Shown piece by piece: positions 1-8,817 of a stretch of DNA of 64,000 nucleotides. Origin of the DNA: Pseudovibrio axinellae. GTDB taxonomy: Bacteria; Pseudomonadota; Alphaproteobacteria; Rhizobiales; Stappiaceae. The position numbers and the translations under genes are program-made. The notes below the pieces were generated by a model. The model searched no databases, was not told where the DNA came from, and saw only the letters and a list, made by a program, of their open reading frames with translations. Within the stretch, counting starts at the first letter, position 1. Each line of letters starts with the position of its first letter. Where the stretch lies: NCBI RefSeq assembly GCF_900110875.1, contig NZ_FOFM01000001.1, positions 558,001 through 622,000 of the forward strand. Direction: 5' to 3'.

Positions 1-80
1 GCCTCACAAGCCACATCTGTGCTCCACCTGCTCGCGTAGCACTCAGACAACGTTTTTCGACGAGTTTCAGGGGCCTGTTG

Positions 81-107
81 GCGGCCACATGTTAAAGGAT
101 GGCCGCT
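81..107. terminator. Possible hairpin downstream of the HerA-like ATPase
   Basis: A perfect 7-bp inverted repeat (GCGGCCA / TGGCCGC) lies just past the stop codon of the leftward ATPase gene. There is no clear U-tract, so it may be a weak terminator or mRNA 3' end. The rest of positions 1-116 shows no gene. Confidence 0.3.
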
Positions 108-116
108 AGATCGACT

Positions 117-1583
117 TTACATGGTCGCCGTTTGTTTGCCGATATCTGGCAGGGTCACAATGCGGTTTCCGCGCAAATCACTTGCACAGATGATAAAGCC
201 TTGCTCTTCCATATGTGTCAGGAGCCAGCGCGCGCGCCCGGGTGAACGTGTGCCGTAGGCTTTCGCGATATCCAGATCTGCAGGGCACGGTTCTCCCGCC
301 ATCGCTGCCTTGGCAAGCAGCAGATAAACACCGCGCATTTCTTCAGGCAGATGAGCTGCAATAACTTCTGCCTGTTGCCAATCGCCATCCTCTACTTCCT
401 TCTTGTCGACACCTGCACGGGCGACAGAAAGGAGTTTACGGAACTTGGCGAGGTCCTGGGATTTGAGGCGTTCAATACGACACCTGACCTGGAAATCCTG
501 ATAGAGCTGGGAAACAGGAGCAAAGGCAGCTTCAGGATCCTCCAAAATTTTGGCAATGATCTCCTGATACTGCTGGTTCTTCTCTTCAAGGTTGAAAAGA
601 TCTTCCGGTTCAGCTTCCACCACTTCCTTGTGCTGCGCCTGCATGTTGCTGGCAGCCGTTTGCGATAGCTGCATCATCACATCTTTTGCAGACGGCGCAG
701 CAACGCGGTTATGGTTCAAGACCGGATCATTTTCAGTCGCTGTGAAAATCAGTTCAGCGGCCTCTGCTGCTGGCTGGTTCGGCATCGGCAGCAGTTTGGG
801 TGAGCCGCCACGACTACCAGTGACCACGTCACCAATCACCACCTTTTGCGGACGGCGTGTCATTGCTGGCCCGAGCGAAATGAACTGACCACGCTCAAGA
901 TTACGAAACTGCTCTGCCTGACGGCGATCCATACCCAGCAGGTCGGAGGCGCGGGCCATATCAATATCAAGGAACGTACGTCCCATGAGGAAGTTGGAGG
1001 CTTCCGCTGCCACGTTCTTTGCAAGCTTTGCAAGACGCTGCGTGGCAATAATGCCAGCCAGACCGCGCTTACGGCCACGACACATCAAGTTGGTCATCGC
1101 CATCAAGGAAAGGCGACGGGCTTCTTCACCAAAGTCGCCAGAAGCAGCAGGAGCAAACAGCTGGGCTTCATCCACCACCACCAAAACCGGGTACCAGTAC
1201 TGACGATCGGAATCGAACATGCCGTTCATAAATGCAGCAGCTGCTTTCAGCTGCTTATCGGGCTCCAGATGTTCCAGATTCAAAACAACAGAAATGCGGT
1301 GCTGGCGCACACGTGCTGCAATCATGGTGAGTTCGCGATCATTCATGGTCGCCTCAATCACCACATGCCCGAACTCATCAGCCAGCGATACGAAGTCACC
1401 TTCCGGATCGATCACGACTTGCTGGACCCAAGGTGCACTTTGCTCCATCAGACGCCGCAACAAGTGCGATTTGCCCGACCCAGAGTTTCCCTGGACAAGC
1501 AGTCGCGTGGCAAGCAATTCTTCAAGATCGACAACAGAGGGAGTACCATGGGGGGCGACACCCATTTCGATGCTGACCGTCAT
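117..1583 (-). CDS. HerA-like / DUF87 ATP-binding protein
   Basis: A 488-residue P-loop ATPase of the HerA/FtsK-like superfamily (DUF87 type), predicted to be cytoplasmic. Walker A reads GNSGSGKS at residues 32-39 and Walker B LVVVDEAQLF is near residues 134-143. The segment with ATQRLAKL and FLMGRTF (about 180-205) matches the sensor/arginine-finger part of HerA-type motors. The C-terminal 200 residues are charged and probably helical. HerA proteins translocate DNA, usually with a NurA nuclease; no nuclease gene is visible beside it, so the real substrate is unknown. The ATG at 1583 has a modest AGAGA ribosome-binding site. It is a single-gene unit reading towards the left window edge. Confidence 0.8.
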   Translation of the reverse strand: MTVSIEMGVAPHGTPSVVDLEELLATRLLVQGNSGSGKSHLLRRLMEQSAPWVQQVVIDPEGDFVSLADEFGHVVIEATMNDRELTMIAARVRQHRISVVLNLEHLEPDKQLKAAAAFMNGMFDSDRQYWYPVLVVVDEAQLFAPAASGDFGEEARRLSLMAMTNLMCRGRKRGLAGIIATQRLAKLAKNVAAEASNFLMGRTFLDIDMARASDLLGMDRRQAEQFRNLERGQFISLGPAMTRRPQKVVIGDVVTGSRGGSPKLLPMPNQPAAEAAELIFTATENDPVLNHNRVAAPSAKDVMMQLSQTAASNMQAQHKEVVEAEPEDLFNLEEKNQQYQEIIAKILEDPEAAFAPVSQLYQDFQVRCRIERLKSQDLAKFRKLLSVARAGVDKKEVEDGDWQQAEVIAAHLPEEMRGVYLLLAKAAMAGEPCPADLDIAKAYGTRSPGRARWLLTHMEEQGFIICASDLRGNRIVTLPDIGKQTATM

Positions 1584-1962
1584 TCAAAATCTCTTGTTGT
1601 GCCGTTTCAAGGCAGTTACTGACCGTGGTTCCGGCAAAATATCTGCTAGCTGGGAAGCCAACGTAATCTCTGTGATTCTTGCGGAAATAGCAAAGTTAGC
1701 CGCAGCGTTCTTTTGCTTTCCCACAAGCGTGCGGTGTGACATTCAAACCAGCACACTATTGGCCTTTGAAGCCATGAAATCCAATGCCACATCTGAGTTA
1801 AACTGGCAAATGGATATGCCCGATTTCCAAGGGGCAAGACCACATGCCGCGAGAATTGCGGACATATGCACCAATTTGCGCGGTGGTTTCAGTTGAGTTG
1901 AGATGCTATGGACGGCATTATATATAGAGTCGTTGCTGACAGCATAAGGGGGCAGTCTGGAC
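1584..1962. other. Intergenic region between divergent genes
   Basis: This 379-bp stretch separates the leftward HerA-like ATPase from the rightward haemolysin-III gene. Short ORFs here lack ribosome-binding sites and recognisable domains. The only site I can support is the promoter at 1898-1926. Confidence 0.5.
1898..1926 (+). promoter_or_regulatory. Sigma-70-like promoter for the haemolysin-III gene
   Basis: TTGAGA (1898-1903) and TATATA (1921-1926) are separated by exactly 17 bp. The predicted start of transcription is about 30 bp before the ATG at 1963, which has an AAGGGGGC ribosome-binding site. Confidence 0.5.
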
Positions 1963-2607
1963 ATGAGAGTAGAAACCTACGCAGAAAAAGTAGCTGATGG
2001 CATAATCCATGTTTTGGGAATTGCCTTTGGGGCAGCTGCAACAACTGCATTTATTATGGTCTTATGGGCGGCAGATGATTACGCACGTCAAATCAGCATA
2101 TATATTTATGTTGGCACACTCCTTGCCATGCTGATCTGCTCTGCGACCTATAATATCTTACAAAAAGACAACAAAATCGGTATCTTACGCCGACTTGATC
2201 ACTCGGCAATCTATTTCCTGATAGCCGGCACCTACACCCCATTGTGCCTCATGGTCCTTGGTGGGTGGCTAGGTATTTTGATGCTTATAGGAATCTGGGT
2301 TTGCGCCATTTCGGGTGCAGCGATTAAGATCTTGCATATCACCAAGATGGATAGGCTGGCGGTGCCAATTTATCTTGCGATGGGCTGGGTGAGCTTTTTT
2401 GCAATTGTTCCTATCTACAATGAACTCTCCCTCGTAGGCTTTACGCTTCTGGCAACTGGGGGCGCTCTTTATACCACTGGAACCCTGTTTTATATCTGGA
2501 AGAACCTCCCATTTCAAAACGCGATCTGGCACGGATTTGTTCTTTCCGCAGCAGCCTGTCACTTTGCGATGATCATGGTCGATGTTGCCCTGCCCGGGCT
2601 AGCCTAA
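1963..2607 (+). CDS. Haemolysin III (HlyIII/YqfA) family membrane protein
   Basis: A 214-residue seven-helix integral membrane protein of the HlyIII/PAQR superfamily. Family marks are the N-terminal EKVADGIIHVLGIAFG (helix 1), the LDHSAIYFLIAGTYTP motif near residue 80 and the C-terminal WHGFVLSAAACHFAMI. The His and Asp residues of these motifs form a metal site in PAQR relatives. Bacterial members are poorly characterised; the 'haemolysin' name comes from overexpression of a Bacillus protein. Length is typical of YqfA. It is monocistronic and convergent with the cupin gene. Confidence 0.88.
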   Translation: MRVETYAEKVADGIIHVLGIAFGAAATTAFIMVLWAADDYARQISIYIYVGTLLAMLICSATYNILQKDNKIGILRRLDHSAIYFLIAGTYTPLCLMVLGGWLGILMLIGIWVCAISGAAIKILHITKMDRLAVPIYLAMGWVSFFAIVPIYNELSLVGFTLLATGGALYTTGTLFYIWKNLPFQNAIWHGFVLSAAACHFAMIMVDVALPGLA

Positions 2608-2617
2608 ACCTTACAGC

Positions 2618-2661
2618 GAGCGAGCAAGAACAGCGGGCGCAGGCCCCTGACTTGCTCGCTC
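2618..2661. terminator. Hairpin between convergent genes
   Basis: A perfect 11-bp inverted repeat (GAGCGAGCAAG / CTTGCTCGCTC), with a further GGGC/GCCC pairing inside the loop, lies between the stop codons of the haemolysin-III gene and the cupin gene. It could serve both directions; no long U-tract follows. Confidence 0.55.
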
Positions 2662-2669
2662 TTACTTAG

Positions 2670-2984
2670 TCAAACACTGCCTTCAGTCTCAACAACCAGC
2701 ACACGTGCTTCTCCCTTAGGATGGGCGACGTGTTCTGTTCCAGCAGAAGCATAAAAGATGTCTCCGCTCCCGAGAACAACACAGTGCTCTGCACCTTCAA
2801 GGCGGTATTTCATTTCAACCAAACCGGCTAATACAACAAACACTTCCTCGCCTTCATTTGTGTGCCATTTGTAGGGCTGGTCTGTCCAATGCACACGCGT
2901 GGTAATACCATTCATGTTGGCAATCAGCTGTGAGCCCCACGCCTGTTTTGCAACGAACTCGCCGCCTTTGATCACACTTGCCAT
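2670..2984 (-). CDS. Small cupin-domain protein
   Basis: A 104-residue single-domain cupin. The beta-barrel motifs are visible: HTNEGEEVFVVLAG (cupin motif 1) and the later GDIFYASAGTEHVAHP (motif 2), which supply the usual His/Glu metal ligands. I chose the ATG at 2984 because an AGAGGAC ribosome-binding site sits just upstream; a longer in-frame start at 3017 has none. Such proteins act as metal-dependent isomerases, dioxygenases or sensors; substrate unknown. Confidence 0.8.
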   Translation of the reverse strand: MASVIKGGEFVAKQAWGSQLIANMNGITTRVHWTDQPYKWHTNEGEEVFVVLAGLVEMKYRLEGAEHCVVLGSGDIFYASAGTEHVAHPKGEARVLVVETEGSV

Positions 2985-3184
2985 ATAGTCCTCTCTTTCA
3001 AAAAACTCTGATTTCAAGTGATCCTATTGATTTTATGGGGCTAATAAATAAGAGTGTTGTTTCACACTCTGCCAATATGGCCTCGCTTCATGCCATCGGC
3101 ACTGGGACCTGAACCTGATTGAGCAGATATCTCTCGCTTCCTGTTCACAGCTTCTCGTGCCTTCCACCTTTTCCGGAGTACTTT

Positions 3185-4252
3185 ATGACAGACACTGCCC
3201 CACACTTAGTTCCAGTTTTCGACGGTCATAACGATACGTTGCTCTCGCTGGAGCGCCGGTCCAATACTCCGAAAGAGCGCAGTTTCTTTGAGGCTGCGAA
3301 CTATGACCACATAGATCTGCCACGTGCCCGTCAAGGTGGTTTTGCAGGTGGCTTATTCGCCATGTTCACGCCTTCGCAGCTAAAGAAGCCGAAGGAAGGA
3401 GAAGAGCGTGATTTTAGTAGTCCAGAGAATTTCGTCTCCATCACGCAAAGCTCAGCTTTTGACTACACGATGAAACTGGCCGATATCGCATATGAGGTTG
3501 AGGCCACCTCTGATGGAGAGGTTAGGATCTGCCGCAGCACATCCGATATCAAGTCAGCGATGGCCGACGATAAGCTGGCGATGATGCTGCACGTAGAGGG
3601 CGCTGAGTGCATAGACAAAGACTTCGAGGCGCTTGAACTGCTTTACAATCGAGGTTTACGCTCCTTAGGCCCGGTCTGGAGTCGTGAAACAATTTTTGGG
3701 CATGGCGTGCCTATGCAATACGAGCAGACCCCTGACATTGGCCCTGGCCTTACAGACCTTGGTAAGGAGCTGGTGCGCCAATGCAACCAGCGCCGTATTC
3801 AACTGGATGTGTCTCATCTCAACGAAAAGGGTTTCTGGGATCTGGCAAGGATCACTGACAATCCAATCGTGGCCAGTCATTCCAATGTTTACAGTATTTG
3901 CCCAGTGTCGCGGAACCTGACAAACAAGCAACTGGATGCTATCGCAGAATCCAAGGGCCTTGTGGGCATAAACTTTGCTGTCTTTTTCCTGCGCCCAGAC
4001 GGGCGGATGGACCCGGATATGCCGCTTGATGTGATCTTGAGGCATGCAGATCACCTGATCAACAAACTGGGCGAAGATGGCGTCGCGATTGGGTCTGATT
4101 ATGACGGCTGTCTGGTCGCTAATGACATCAAAGATGTTACTGGCTTACCGAAGCTGATTGAAGCCTTCCGCAAAGCAGATTTTGGCGAAGAGCTTATTGC
4201 CAAGATCGCGCATAAGAACTGGATCAGCGTTTTGGAACGGGCTGGAATTTAG
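3185..4252 (+). CDS. Membrane dipeptidase-type (M19) metallopeptidase
   Basis: A 355-residue peptidase M19 (renal dipeptidase family) enzyme that hydrolyses dipeptides with a binuclear zinc site. Visible motifs are FDGHNDTLL (HxD ligands, about residues 12-20), MLHVEGAE (bridging Glu, about 137), LDVSHLNEKGFWDL and VASHSN (His ligands) and IGSDYDG near the C-terminus. I start it at the ATG at 3185 because GGAG lies about 8 bp upstream and homologues begin at this point; an in-frame TTG at 3119 would add 22 unsupported residues. No signal peptide is evident, so it is probably cytoplasmic. It sits about 40 bp before the LysE exporter and may be cotranscribed with it. Confidence 0.88.
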   Translation: MTDTAPHLVPVFDGHNDTLLSLERRSNTPKERSFFEAANYDHIDLPRARQGGFAGGLFAMFTPSQLKKPKEGEERDFSSPENFVSITQSSAFDYTMKLADIAYEVEATSDGEVRICRSTSDIKSAMADDKLAMMLHVEGAECIDKDFEALELLYNRGLRSLGPVWSRETIFGHGVPMQYEQTPDIGPGLTDLGKELVRQCNQRRIQLDVSHLNEKGFWDLARITDNPIVASHSNVYSICPVSRNLTNKQLDAIAESKGLVGINFAVFFLRPDGRMDPDMPLDVILRHADHLINKLGEDGVAIGSDYDGCLVANDIKDVTGLPKLIEAFRKADFGEELIAKIAHKNWISVLERAGI

Positions 4253-4295
4253 GCTGGTTTTTACACCTGAAACACGGATTAAGCGGTGAGTTTTG

Positions 4296-4925
4296 ATGGA
4301 TATATATTACTGGGTAATCTTTTTCGCAACAGTGCTTGGTGTCTCTCTCATACCGGGTCCAAGCACCTTGATCGCATTCACACACGGGGCAACCTATGGA
4401 TGGAGCCGTTCTGCTTATACAGCGTTTGGAAACAGCACGGCATCAGTCCTGCAAGCGAGCGCTGCCTCCGCAGGTTTGGGGGTCATTATAACAAGCTCCG
4501 CACTTATGTTTGCGGCAATTAAATATGCAGGCGCTGCCTATCTTATTTATGTCGGCATTCAGATGTGGCACAGTGCTGCTCGGCCGGTTTCGCTTGCTTC
4601 TCAAGACCGTCATCACGGCAGACTATCTCGAAAACTGTTTTCTGGAGGCTTTACAGTTGCGATCAGCAACCCAAAGGCCATTGCGTTTTTTACTGCGCTC
4701 TTCCCGCAGTTCATGTCCGCCGACGGTAACAGTTGGGCGCAGTTGAGCATGATGATTGTGCTGGTTGGTTTGGGAGCATTTCTCGTTGCGATGATCTATG
4801 GATGCCTTGGTGCATGGGTACGCGGATTGGAGCTTTCCAAATCTCTCATGTCTCGTATTTACAAAACCACAGGCGGTTTATTTGTTGCCAGCGGGTTTGG
4901 TCTTGCTGCCTCTCGAAACGGTTAA
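4296..4925 (+). CDS. LysE/RhtB family amino-acid exporter
   Basis: A 209-residue inner-membrane protein of the LysE/RhtB family. The N-terminal region carries the family signature GVSLIPGPSTLIAFTHGATYG, followed by paired hydrophobic helices, the GAAYLIYVGIQMW stretch and SNPKAIAFFTALFPQF, for about six helices in total. Members export amino acids or homoserine lactones. The ATG at 4296 follows GGTGAG; an adjacent TTG at 4293 is less likely. Closeness to the dipeptidase suggests dipeptide hydrolysis coupled to amino-acid export, but the substrate cannot be read from sequence. Confidence 0.87.
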   Translation: MDIYYWVIFFATVLGVSLIPGPSTLIAFTHGATYGWSRSAYTAFGNSTASVLQASAASAGLGVIITSSALMFAAIKYAGAAYLIYVGIQMWHSAARPVSLASQDRHHGRLSRKLFSGGFTVAISNPKAIAFFTALFPQFMSADGNSWAQLSMMIVLVGLGAFLVAMIYGCLGAWVRGLELSKSLMSRIYKTTGGLFVASGFGLAASRNG

Positions 4926-4975
4926 CACGGCCATCAAGTGAATGTCAGCATCACGCGTTGCTGTGTTCCAAATGC

Positions 4976-5006
4976 AAAAACCCCGGAGCAATGCCCCGGG
5001 GTTTTT
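4976..5006. terminator. Bidirectional intrinsic terminator
   Basis: AAAAA, then CCCCGG (4981-4986) pairing with CCGGGG (4996-5001), then TTTTT. It lies between the stop of the rightward LysE gene and the stop of the leftward opp operon and can terminate both. Confidence 0.8.
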
Positions 5007-5027
5007 ATTATCACCACCAAGTGGATC

Positions 5028-6638
5028 TTAAGCAGGCTTCAAAGCAGCTGCTGCGATCAGTTCCTTGGTGTATTCTTCTTTAGGATTGGAGAAGATCTCT
5101 TCTGCCAAACCTTTTTCGACCACTTCACCTTTCTGCATCACCATCACGGTATCAGACATGGCGCGCACCACTGCCAGATCATGTGAGATGAACAGGTATG
5201 TCAGGCCGTGCTCTTTTTGCAGATTGCGCAGAAGCTCAACCACCTGTTTTTGCACCGTGCGGTCCAACGCAGAGGTTGGTTCGTCCAGCACAACAAGCTT
5301 AGGGTTAAGGATCATCGTGCGAGCAATCGCGATACGCTGACGCTGACCACCTGAGAACTCATGCGGGTAGCGGTTGCGCATAGCCGGGTCCATGGACACT
5401 TCTTCAAGCGCCTGAATAGCCCGCTGGTCTCGTTCTTTTGCAGAGAGCTGCGGTTCGTGAACCAACAGGCCTTCCGTGATGATCTGACCAACTGTCATAC
5501 GTGGTGACAAAGACCCAAACGGATCCTGGAAGATAAGCTGCATCTCTTTGCGGAGTGGACGCATCTTCTTTTTGCTTGCACCTGTGATATCGTTGCCCTG
5601 ATAGACAACGCGGCCACTTGCGTTTGGCAGAAGCTGCAGGACCGCACGGCCCAGAGTGGATTTACCAGAACCAGATTCACCCACGATGCCAAGTGTCTGG
5701 CCTTCGCGCACTTCCATAGAAATGTCGTTGACCGCACGCAGAACGTGGTTTGGTTTCAAAAAGCCTGTTTCAGTTTCAAACTCAACCCGAACCTTTTCTG
5801 CATCCAGAACGATTGGGTTGCTGTCTGGAACCATGCTTTTTAAGCCCGTTGGCTCAGCATCCAGAAGCATCTTGGTGTAGTCGTGTTTCGGCTGACCAAA
5901 AATTTCCTTGGTTGGGCCTTCTTCAACAACTTCACCAGACTTCATCACGTAGACACGGTCGGAAATGCGTTCAACGATCGCAAGGTCATGGGTGATAAAC
6001 ACCACAGCCATGCCCAGGCGCCTTTGAAGATCAGCCATCAGCTCAAGGATCTGTGCCTGTGTGGTCACATCCAATGCTGTGGTTGGCTCATCGGCAATCA
6101 GAACATCAGGATCGTTGGCAAGAGCCATCGCGATCATAACACGCTGACGCTGACCACCAGACATCTCGTAGGGATATGCCTTCACCTTGCGAGCTGGCTC
6201 AGGAATACCAACCAGCTCCAACAGCTCAACAGCACGCTTTTTCGCGCTGGCCCAAGTGTACTCACCGTGCTCAACCATTGGTTCACACAGCTGACGCTCA
6301 ATGGTGTACAGCGGATCAAGCGAGGTCATTGGCTCCTGGAAGATCATGGTCACTTTAGCGCCACGGATCTTGTTGAGCTTGCGAATTGACGACCCAAGGA
6401 TATTCTCGCCACGGTAACGCACTTCACCATGGGTGATGCCGTTACCTGCCAGAAGACCCATGGCTGCCATCATGGTCTGGGATTTACCAGAACCAGATTC
6501 ACCCACAATCGCAACAGTTTCGCCAGAGTCCACGTGAATGTTCACGCCTTTAACGGCATGAACCATTCCAGTGTTGGTTTCGAAATCAACTTTTAGGTTG
6601 TCGATCTCAAGAACAGTGTTTTCGTTAATCTTGCTCAT
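5028..6638 (-). CDS. Oligopeptide ABC transporter, fused double ATP-binding protein
   Basis: A 536-residue protein with two complete ABC ATPase domains, equivalent to OppD and OppF (or DppD/DppF) joined in one chain. Domain 1 has [12 protein letters not shown] and [12 protein letters not shown]; domain 2 has [11 protein letters not shown] and [12 protein letters not shown]. Each has a Walker B DEPT motif ([11 protein letters not shown] and [11 protein letters not shown]) and a switch His (FITHDLA / FISHDLA). It powers peptide uptake through the two permeases encoded just upstream; the gap to oppC is 9 bp, so it is the last gene of an oppA-B-C-DF operon. Fused ATPases of this size are common in alphaproteobacterial peptide transporters (compare YejF). 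Confidence 0.92.
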   Translation of the reverse strand: MSKINENTVLEIDNLKVDFETNTGMVHAVKGVNIHVDSGETVAIVGESGSGKSQTMMAAMGLLAGNGITHGEVRYRGENILGSSIRKLNKIRGAKVTMIFQEPMTSLDPLYTIERQLCEPMVEHGEYTWASAKKRAVELLELVGIPEPARKVKAYPYEMSGGQRQRVMIAMALANDPDVLIADEPTTALDVTTQAQILELMADLQRRLGMAVVFITHDLAIVERISDRVYVMKSGEVVEEGPTKEIFGQPKHDYTKMLLDAEPTGLKSMVPDSNPIVLDAEKVRVEFETETGFLKPNHVLRAVNDISMEVREGQTLGIVGESGSGKSTLGRAVLQLLPNASGRVVYQGNDITGASKKKMRPLRKEMQLIFQDPFGSLSPRMTVGQIITEGLLVHEPQLSAKERDQRAIQALEEVSMDPAMRNRYPHEFSGGQRQRIAIARTMILNPKLVVLDEPTSALDRTVQKQVVELLRNLQKEHGLTYLFISHDLAVVRAMSDTVMVMQKGEVVEKGLAEEIFSNPKEEYTKELIAAAALKPA

Positions 6639-6647
6639 TCTGTCCTC

Positions 6648-7775
6648 TTATCGATCTTTAGGGTCAAGCGCATCGCGCAGACCATCGCCGATGAAGTTCA
6701 GCGCGAACAGCGTTGAGGTGAGGAAGATTGCCGGGAAGACCAGCATCCAAGCCGAACCTTGCAGGTTACGCGCACCTTCGGAGATCAACACACCCCAAGA
6801 GGTCATTGGTTCCTGAACACCAAGGCCCAGGAAGGAAAGGAAGCTTTCCAGCAGGATAACTTTTGGTACCAGCAGCGTCATGTAGATCACGACAGGGCCA
6901 AGAGTGTTTGGAATGATGTGGCGTCTCAAAATACCACCACCTTCAACACCCATAGCTTCTGCAGCCTGTACGTATTCCTGACGCTTGATGGACAGGGTCT
7001 GGCCACGAACGATACGTGCCATATCCAGCCACTCAACAGCGCCCACAGCAATAAACATCAGGACGAAGTTACGGCCGAAGAACACCACAAGCATGATCAC
7101 GAAGAAGATGAAGGGCAGTGAATACAAAATATCCACGATGCGCATCATCATCAGATCAACCTTGCCACCGAAGTAGCCAGATGCCGCCCCGAAGAACACG
7201 CCAATGCTGATTGCAACAAATGTTGCCAGCAGGCCGATGGTTAGAGAGACGCGGCCAGCAATCAGTGTGCGGGTCAGCATGTCACGACCATTTGCATCTG
7301 TACCGAAGAAAAAGTGCATGTACTGCACGTCTGCGGTCACAGTCGCATTCTTCTTGTCTGCCGAAATGCCGCTGATGCTCGCATTTTCAAACAGGTCAGA
7401 GCGGTCGAAGTAACGTGCGTAACGCTCATCAACTTTACGGCTGGATGTGATGGTCGCAGTGACCTTATCGCCATCTAGCTGGTAGCTGTCCACTTTCATG
7501 CGCGCGCGCTTAGCGATCGCAGCAAAAGTTGGCTGGATCTCATCCTGTTTTGGATAAGCCTCCAGGCTAGCAGGCGCTTTGACGTAGTCGCGGTAGACCT
7601 GATCGTACGGGTGCGGGGTCAGCATTGGTCCAACAACGGACAGCAATGTGATAACAGCCAGCACGATCAGCGACGTCACAGCAGCTTTGTTTGCGAGAAG
7701 ACGATCACGGGCGTCATCCCACAGCGAGCGGCCCATTTTTGGGGCTTCTTTCAGCTGGTCGGAGGTAACACTCAT
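6648..7775 (-). CDS. oppC: Oligopeptide ABC transporter permease OppC
   Basis: A 375-residue inner-membrane permease. It has an N-terminal OppC-like segment with one helix (about residues 35-55), then the usual five-helix BPD_transp_1 domain with the EAA-loop sequence YVQAAEAMGVEGGGILRRH. E. coli OppC is about 302 residues; the extra length is a roughly 110-residue hydrophilic insertion after the first helix (about residues 60-165), ending at HFFFGTDANGRD, where the classic OppC 'LGTD..GRD' motif restarts. The insertion should face the periplasm. It is cotranscribed with oppB (12 bp apart) and the fused ATPase gene. Confidence 0.9.
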   Translation of the reverse strand: MSVTSDQLKEAPKMGRSLWDDARDRLLANKAAVTSLIVLAVITLLSVVGPMLTPHPYDQVYRDYVKAPASLEAYPKQDEIQPTFAAIAKRARMKVDSYQLDGDKVTATITSSRKVDERYARYFDRSDLFENASISGISADKKNATVTADVQYMHFFFGTDANGRDMLTRTLIAGRVSLTIGLLATFVAISIGVFFGAASGYFGGKVDLMMMRIVDILYSLPFIFFVIMLVVFFGRNFVLMFIAVGAVEWLDMARIVRGQTLSIKRQEYVQAAEAMGVEGGGILRRHIIPNTLGPVVIYMTLLVPKVILLESFLSFLGLGVQEPMTSWGVLISEGARNLQGSAWMLVFPAIFLTSTLFALNFIGDGLRDALDPKDR

Positions 7776-7787
7776 TAACTCGAGTCC

Positions 7788-8711
7788 TCAATCAAAACGC
7801 ACACGAGGATCAAGCATTGCGTACAGCAGATCCACGATGAGGTTGAAAATAATAACAAAGCACGCAACCACAACGACAGTACCCATAACCAGGGTGTAGT
7901 CGCGGTTCAAAGCACCTTGGACGAAGTAGCGGCCAATGCCTGGAATACCGAAGATCGTTTCGATGACAACGGAACCCGTCAACAACGCTGCAGCCGCAGG
8001 GCCGAGATAGGAAACGACCGGCAAGATCGCGCCACGCAATGCATGAACGACAACGACGGTGTAACCTGACAGGCCATAGGCGCGTGCGGTGCGCACATGG
8101 TTGGAACGCAGAGCTTCAATCATTGAACCACGGGTCAAACGGGCAACAACAGCGATCTGAGGCAGAGCCAGCGTCACGACTGGAAGGACCATATTGACGA
8201 AAGCGCCACCATTCCAACCACCAACAGGTAGCCACCCGAAGTGAACCCCCATAATCAGGGTCAGAATTGGAGCCACCACAAAGTTAGGTATGGTCACACC
8301 AAGTGTCGCTGCTGCCATTACGGAGTAATCGACGCTTTTGTTCTGGCGCAGTGCTGCCACAACCCCCAAAAACCCACCAACAGCCAGGGCAAGAGCGAGA
8401 GCGGAAAGGCCAAGCTGCATGGAAATTGGAAGACTTTGGGCGAACAGTTCATTGATCGAGAAATCTCGGAAGAAGAAACTTGGGCCAAAATCACCGGACA
8501 TTACGCTCTTCAAATAGATGAGGTACTGTTCCCAGAGGGATTTATCCAAATTGTATATCTTGTTCAGGTTCTCCATGACCTTTGCTTCCAACGGACGCTC
8601 CAAATCGAATGGACCACCCGGCGCTACGCGCATCAGGAAGAAGGAGATGGTAATAATCAAGAACAAGGTCGGTATCGCGCTGAGCAATCTGCTCAGGACA
8701 TAGCGTAACAT
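7788..8711 (-). CDS. oppB: Oligopeptide ABC transporter permease OppB
   Basis: A 307-residue permease, the same length as E. coli OppB. The N-terminal MLRYVLSRLLSAIPTLF helix and APGGPFD motif are typical, and the EAA loop reads VRTARAYGLSGYTVVVVHA. About six membrane helices are visible. It pairs with OppC to form the peptide channel. The gap to oppA is about 105 bp, which may hold a partial attenuator that lets the binding protein be made in excess, as in other opp operons (inference). Confidence 0.93.
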   Translation of the reverse strand: MLRYVLSRLLSAIPTLFLIITISFFLMRVAPGGPFDLERPLEAKVMENLNKIYNLDKSLWEQYLIYLKSVMSGDFGPSFFFRDFSINELFAQSLPISMQLGLSALALALAVGGFLGVVAALRQNKSVDYSVMAAATLGVTIPNFVVAPILTLIMGVHFGWLPVGGWNGGAFVNMVLPVVTLALPQIAVVARLTRGSMIEALRSNHVRTARAYGLSGYTVVVVHALRGAILPVVSYLGPAAAALLTGSVVIETIFGIPGIGRYFVQGALNRDYTLVMGTVVVVACFVIIFNLIVDLLYAMLDPRVRFD

Positions 8712-8817
8712 GGGCCTTGCTTCTCCAGTTGTTTTTCGTTTTTATTTGCCGAAAAGTTCACAAAAATGCCAGCCATGCCACAGTTTGCATGACTGGCATT
8801 TTCAGTAGGGTTAAAGA

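Noticed and set aside
1743-1964. 73-residue minus-strand frame overlapping the haemolysin-III promoter
   Set aside because: Covers the likely promoter and has no ribosome-binding site or family.
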